Shown: piece by piece, positions 22,401-28,400 of the stretch
How positions within the stretch are numbered: position 1 is the stretch's first letter
Layout: every line of letters begins with the position of its first letter
Source: Antedon mediterranea
Taxonomy: Eukaryota; Echinodermata; Crinoidea; Comatulida; Antedonidae
Length of the DNA: 64,000 nt
Direction of reading: 5' to 3'
Assembly: GCF_964355755.1 (NCBI RefSeq)
Contig: NC_092670.1
Location: 22,941,201-23,005,200, forward strand
Made by a program: the position numbers and the translations under genes
The notes under the pieces: model-generated
Told to the model about the DNA's origin: nothing
The model's input: only the letters and a program-made list of their open reading frames with translations
Database searches by the model: none

Positions 22401-25400
22401 TATGCATTCATCTATGTTATTTTCACAATTTTGTCCAGTAAAACCATCAACACAAATACATTCAAAATAACCAACAAAATCAAGACACGTTGCAGAATTT
22501 TGACATGGTTCTTCAATACACTCATCTATGTCAATCTCGCAAAATTCCCCTGCGTAACCAAATGTACAGTTACAACTAAAACTGTTTATCTCATCTATAC
22601 AAACACCATTATTTTGGCAAGGAACACTTTCGCATTCATTTATAATGTTTATACTGCAGTCTTTCCCTGTGAATCCTACGTTACACAAACATTCATAGTC
22701 ATCTTCCTTATTTACACATTCTGCATCATTTTGGCAGGGATCCTGAAAACAGAACGGTGGCTCTTGGCAGGTTTCTCCTCGATAATTATCAACGCAAACA
22801 CATTCATAACGTGCTGTAAGATCTAAGCATTCACCATTATTCAGACATGGTGCGCTATTGCATTCATTTATATCAGTTTCGCAAACATCTCCTGTGAATC
22901 CTTCCAAGCATATGCAGTAAAATCCATTCACAATGTCAGTACAGTTGCTGTTATTTTCGCAAGGATCACTCAAACACTCATTTATTTCATCGCTACATGT
23001 ATCACCTGTGTAGCCACTTGCACATGCACACGTAAAATTATTTTCGTTCATTGTACAAATGCCTTCATTCATGCAAGGATTCTCAAAACAAAAGTTAATC
23101 AGTTCACAATTTACGCCAAAAAAACCATTACCGCATGTGCACACGTACCCAGTGTCATCACCTAATGTGCAATCTCCATTGTTTTCGCAAGGATTGTTGA
23201 AACAGAAATCGATGAGTTCACAATTTACACCAAAAAAGCCGTTACCACATGTGCACACGTACCCAGTGTCATCACCCAATGTGCAATCTCCATTGTTTTC
23301 GCAAGGATTGTTAAAACAGAAATCGATGAGTTCACAATTTATACCAAAAAAACCGTTACCACATGTGCACACGTACCCAGTCTCGTCACCCAATGTGCAA
23401 TCTCCATTGTTTTCGCAAGGATTGTTAAAACAAAAATCGATAAGTTCACAATTCACGCCAAAAAAACCATCAGGACATGAACACACGTATGCATTGTTTT
23501 CATTCAATGTACAATTACCTTCATTTTCACAAGGATTGTCAAAACAAAAGTCAATCAGTTCACAATTTACGCCATGAAAACCTAGCGTACACGTACACAC
23601 AAATACGTCATTTTCTTCCACACATTCGCCGTTGTTTAAACACGGATCACTGCCGCAAATTCCAAATACAGGAATCTGGATAAAGAAGCTCTCAGACGAG
23701 GAAAAAAGACCGTCTGGGGACGATTCTTCCTCCAATACTTTGGAAACAAAAGGAATGGAGGAAGGAGGAAAAAATGTGGTAAGTGAAGTGTAAGTGCTGA
23801 ATTAGTGAGCTGAAAAACGTGCAAACATATTGATTAAGTAGAGAAGAATAAACTATTATTATGCAAATAAATATACAATTGAGAAAACAGTATATCAGAA
23901 TATGTGGTAAACTTAAAACCAATATTTCATATTATATACTAAACATTTTAACGTAATTGTGATGTTGAAATGTAGTTTTTTTAAGCTGTTTATATCTGCG
24001 TTGAGAAACATATGCTTTCAAATAAATGCAATACATTTCTGCGAGCAACGCACAATTCCAGTTTGGAGGTTGACTAGTGTAAGATTTTTAACTGGTCAAT
24101 CGTAGAAGCAACTTACTTGTTTCGCAATTGGTTCCAGTAAAACCATCTGGGCATGTGCAAGAGTACTCTCCAGTAAAGTCAACGCACTCTGCTCCATTGA
24201 GGCATGGGCTACTTTCACACTCATCAACATCTGTAACAATTAGACAAAACATGAATGAAATGCAGAATAAACATTTTCAGTTTGTTTTCTATGCAACGGC
24301 GATTGCCTTTCTTCAGTTTACTCATAACCTCAAAACTTTTCATATTCATTATAAATGTTCAGGGTTGCAAATGTAAATAGCAAATTCTAATAATGGTATC
24401 CCTATTTGGTGCCAATCGACATAACATAAACTTTGATATAAACAGAACACAGGATTTGAACACAGGACCCTGGTATTGGTGGTCAAGATACTTGTATATC
24501 TGTTGTTGGACAATTGCTAGCTTTGAGGCAAGTTTAATCACTAATATGAATGAGAAGATATAATAAGTCTTACCTATCTTAGCTAATTATGCTAAGAAAA
24601 CCCACCTCTTTGGCCAATAGATGACATCTACCATATCATGTGACATTCAATTCAATTCAAGGAACATCTACCGCATCATGTGATATCTACCATATCATGT
24701 GATATCTACCACATCATGTGACATCTACCATATCATGAGATATCTACACAAGTACCTCACAATGGTTTATCATCTTACCTATTTCACAGAAGATTCCTTC
24801 ATATCCTGGCAGACATGTACAGATATAACCATCGATGTTATCAACACAAATACCTTGATTTTGACAGGGTAAACTAGCACACTCATCAATGTCTACATAA
24901 ACAAAAAGCATAATGTAAAATCTACTGAGAATTTGAAATTTTAGGTCACAAAGAGGTCACAGGAAAAGGATTTATGATGGTGTTATGTGAGAAACAAATG
25001 TGGTAGCACAATCTATTTTTAAAACATAAAAGTTGCTCTCTGGTCACTAGCTCATCAATCTTTCTCTTTCAAGAAGGTATTTATATGAAATGTACAGCTA
25101 CAGTAGCATCAACCAGTGATGAACTTATTTGTTTGGAACCATCTCTTCCAAGAGATCCTACAGTATATGTAAGATCATGAAGGTGTTACCATGGCGAATG
25201 ACTATTGTCCATAACCCTTTTTACTTGCCTATTTCACACTCATCACCAGTGAACCCAGCAGCGCAGACACATGTGTATTTGTTCAGCATATCTACACAAA
25301 ACCCATCGTTTTGGCACGGTCCACTTTTACATTCATTAATGTCTACAAAATATATTTTTTTAAAATATCATTATTTAGTACATTGTTATCTATAGAATTA

Positions 25401-28400
25401 TCAAATGATTGGCTACCGATCTCAGAGTCCTGTACTGGGTTTAAATCCTGTCTGATTTTTCCTCACCCATAAACAATTCCACTCCTTAAAACTTTGTTTG
25501 CATAGAGTGTGTGTATGTGAACAGGATTGCCACTCTTAAAGGACTGTGTATGAGCTTACTATGGCTATCCTTGACATTGCTTAAAACTTGAGAATACTTG
25601 AGATATACTATCCTAATATTAAAAGGTTCTCATAAGACTTTCTGGACATTTTAGACCAGCACAAAGGTGCAGTTGGTAATTTTTGTAAATCTTAATGAGA
25701 TACTGTAATTGAAAATATCGAAAGACAATTAAATATTTTGATTGATTGATTTTCCATACTCAGTGTCTTCATCAGTAGCTCCAGATCACAAATTAGTTTG
25801 AGCTTTAGGGAAATCTTCCAAATGAACAGTTTTTATGTTGCTTGAGATCTTTAATTGAGAACACCTACCTTCTTGGCATACGTCGCCTGTATATCCTGGT
25901 ACACATGTACACTCAAAAGCGTCAGTTTCTCCAACCTGTTGGCAAAGTCCATCGTTCAAACATGGAGAAGTTGAGCATGGGTCACTGTCCTCTGAAACAA
26001 AATACATTAATGTCTATGTGAAATTAACTATTTAATTATTCTAAGATAAATAAAACTAGTTTAGAGTATTTTTGATAAAGTGATATGAATCCAATGAAAT
26101 GACTATTAAATTCAGTATGATGAGCTCTATACTACAGTATTTGTGAAACAAATTATTTTCCAATTCTAAAACTATGTCTACACTATCAAACTTTATGTGA
26201 CCAAACAAATGTGATGTGCCCATATATGAACATGGCATCATATCACTACCATATTTAAGCATACCAGTACCATATTTGGGAAGATCACACTTTATTTGTC
26301 AAACTAGTTTGATAGTATAGACAGAGCTCATGATAATATGAGATTTAAAACAAGTAAAATAAATAAAATAAGTAGTGGAAAAAAATGTAGAAAATGGTTT
26401 TTTTATTGGTCAATCTGGTTGGAAGTCACACAAACACAATCTTACAACATTGCAAAAGTCGACTAACACAAATCAAATGTGTTTGCTGCCACCTACCTAT
26501 TCCACAGTCGAATCCCGAGAAGCCACTGAGACAAAAACAGAAGAATTTTCTACTGTTTCTACTGTAGCAAAAGCCTCTATTTTTGCATGGTTGACTGAAG
26601 CAAGGGTCTGAAAATATGAGAGCATGCAAAAGGAAAACTCAATACAGAATTTGTAAGGTGACCTGATCATGTTTAGTTCCAATGGTGTGTATACCCTGAA
26701 CATGTTTAGTAAAGTTCCAGTGATGTACCCTGAACATGTTTAGTTCCAGTGCTGTTTATACCCTGGACATGTTTAGTTCCAGTGGTGTGTATACCTTGAA
26801 GATGTTTAGTTCCAGTGGTGTACCCTGAACATGTTTAGATCCAGTGGTGTGTACACCTTGAAGATGTTTAGCTCCAATGGTGTACCCTGAACATGTTTAG
26901 TTCCAGTGGTGTACCCTGAACATGTTTAGTTCCAGTGGTGTACTGTACCCTGAACATGTTTAGTTCCAGTGGTGTACCCTGAACACGTTTAGTTCCAGTG
27001 GTGTACCCTGAACACGTTTAGTTCCAATGGTGTACCCTGAACACATTTAGTTCCAGTGGTGTACCCTGAACACGTTTAGTTCCAGTGGTGTACTGTACCC
27101 TGAACATGTTTAGTTCCAGTGGTGTACCCTGAACATGTTTAGTTCCAGTGGTGTACCCTGAACATGTTTAGTTCCAATTTGAATGTAAACAATTTGAGAT
27201 GTGTTGAGATATATATGTTTTCATAAAGTTTTGTTTGTAAAGTTAGAGGGTATGGTAATCATGGTGTGTTTTGTTGATGAATGCAAAATTGTTTTTCCTG
27301 GTTGCAGATTAAATTTATATGATACATGCTTTATGATCTAAAAATCTACATGATTACTATGATATCATGAATCTACTAGGATAAATAGTTTGCAATCAAG
27401 AAAATAAAATATCAAATATAAAAACATCACACAAAAAAAACACCAATATACATATACTGTAATTGAATATGTAAATTTACTAAAATTAAATTACGTTAAA
27501 AAAATTTAATTTCAGTAAGAATTTATCATGAATTGTGACAAATTTTTTCAAACTAAATAAATGTCACAAGGTTAAAGATCAAATTATTTTTCTCTTGAGT
27601 TGACTGTCACTTGTTTTTATATGACAAATGAGGGTGAAGGTGGTTGTCAGTAATTAATGCTGTACAGTGAATAGCAGATATAACTATATGATTTGTGGTA
27701 TACTGAGCTGGTTTCTGCTTTAGGCCTCATTTTGAAGGTCTCATCATTCTCACATTTAAACCATTTTTTAACAATACTCATGGTGGTGTTGTGTATACTT
27801 ACCTGAGAGCTCTTCTGTTGAAAATGTTACAGCTTGACTCTTAATACCCTCACTGACGGAGAACAGATTTAGTTCATACTGCAACTCAGGATCCAAGTCC
27901 TCTATTAAGAAAGTTGTGGTAGTCGAAGAAAGAGTTGTCGATACAGTCTCTTGCACAGAAGAGGATGAGGAACTTATAATAAAATACTCTATAATGTAGC
28001 TATCAACAGTTGGGTCGTCCGAAAGCTCCCAGGCAACACTGAGGGATGAATCGCTTATAAATTCGACAGTTAAGTCTTGTGGTGGGTTTGGCGCTGCAAA
28101 AGAAAACAAACTTAATGATACTATTAGAAAAAAAAACCAATAAACGGTTAAATTTAACCAAAACCCATTGTCTGACAGACAATTTTACTATTTTTTGCTT
28201 CAAATTAAAGTTTTTTTCAAGTAAATAATTATTTTCTTCCAATTTTTTCTAATTTGTGACATTAAAATGGCATATTCAACAAACAAATTGTAAAAATAAA
28301 TTTTTTCCAGGGGGACAATACATCTTTAATGCAATATTTTGATCGGCGAATTAATTGTTGGAAAGGAGATAAGAAACCATCATTTTTTTTTTTAAATCGC

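Noticed and set aside
22281-22826. A 181-codon plus-strand ORF
   Set aside because: Antisense shadow of exon 11, with no domain features.
24430-25460. Other tRNA B-box-like matches (near 24450 and 25435)
   Set aside because: Only single-box similarity and no clear body or tail, so not called as SINEs.
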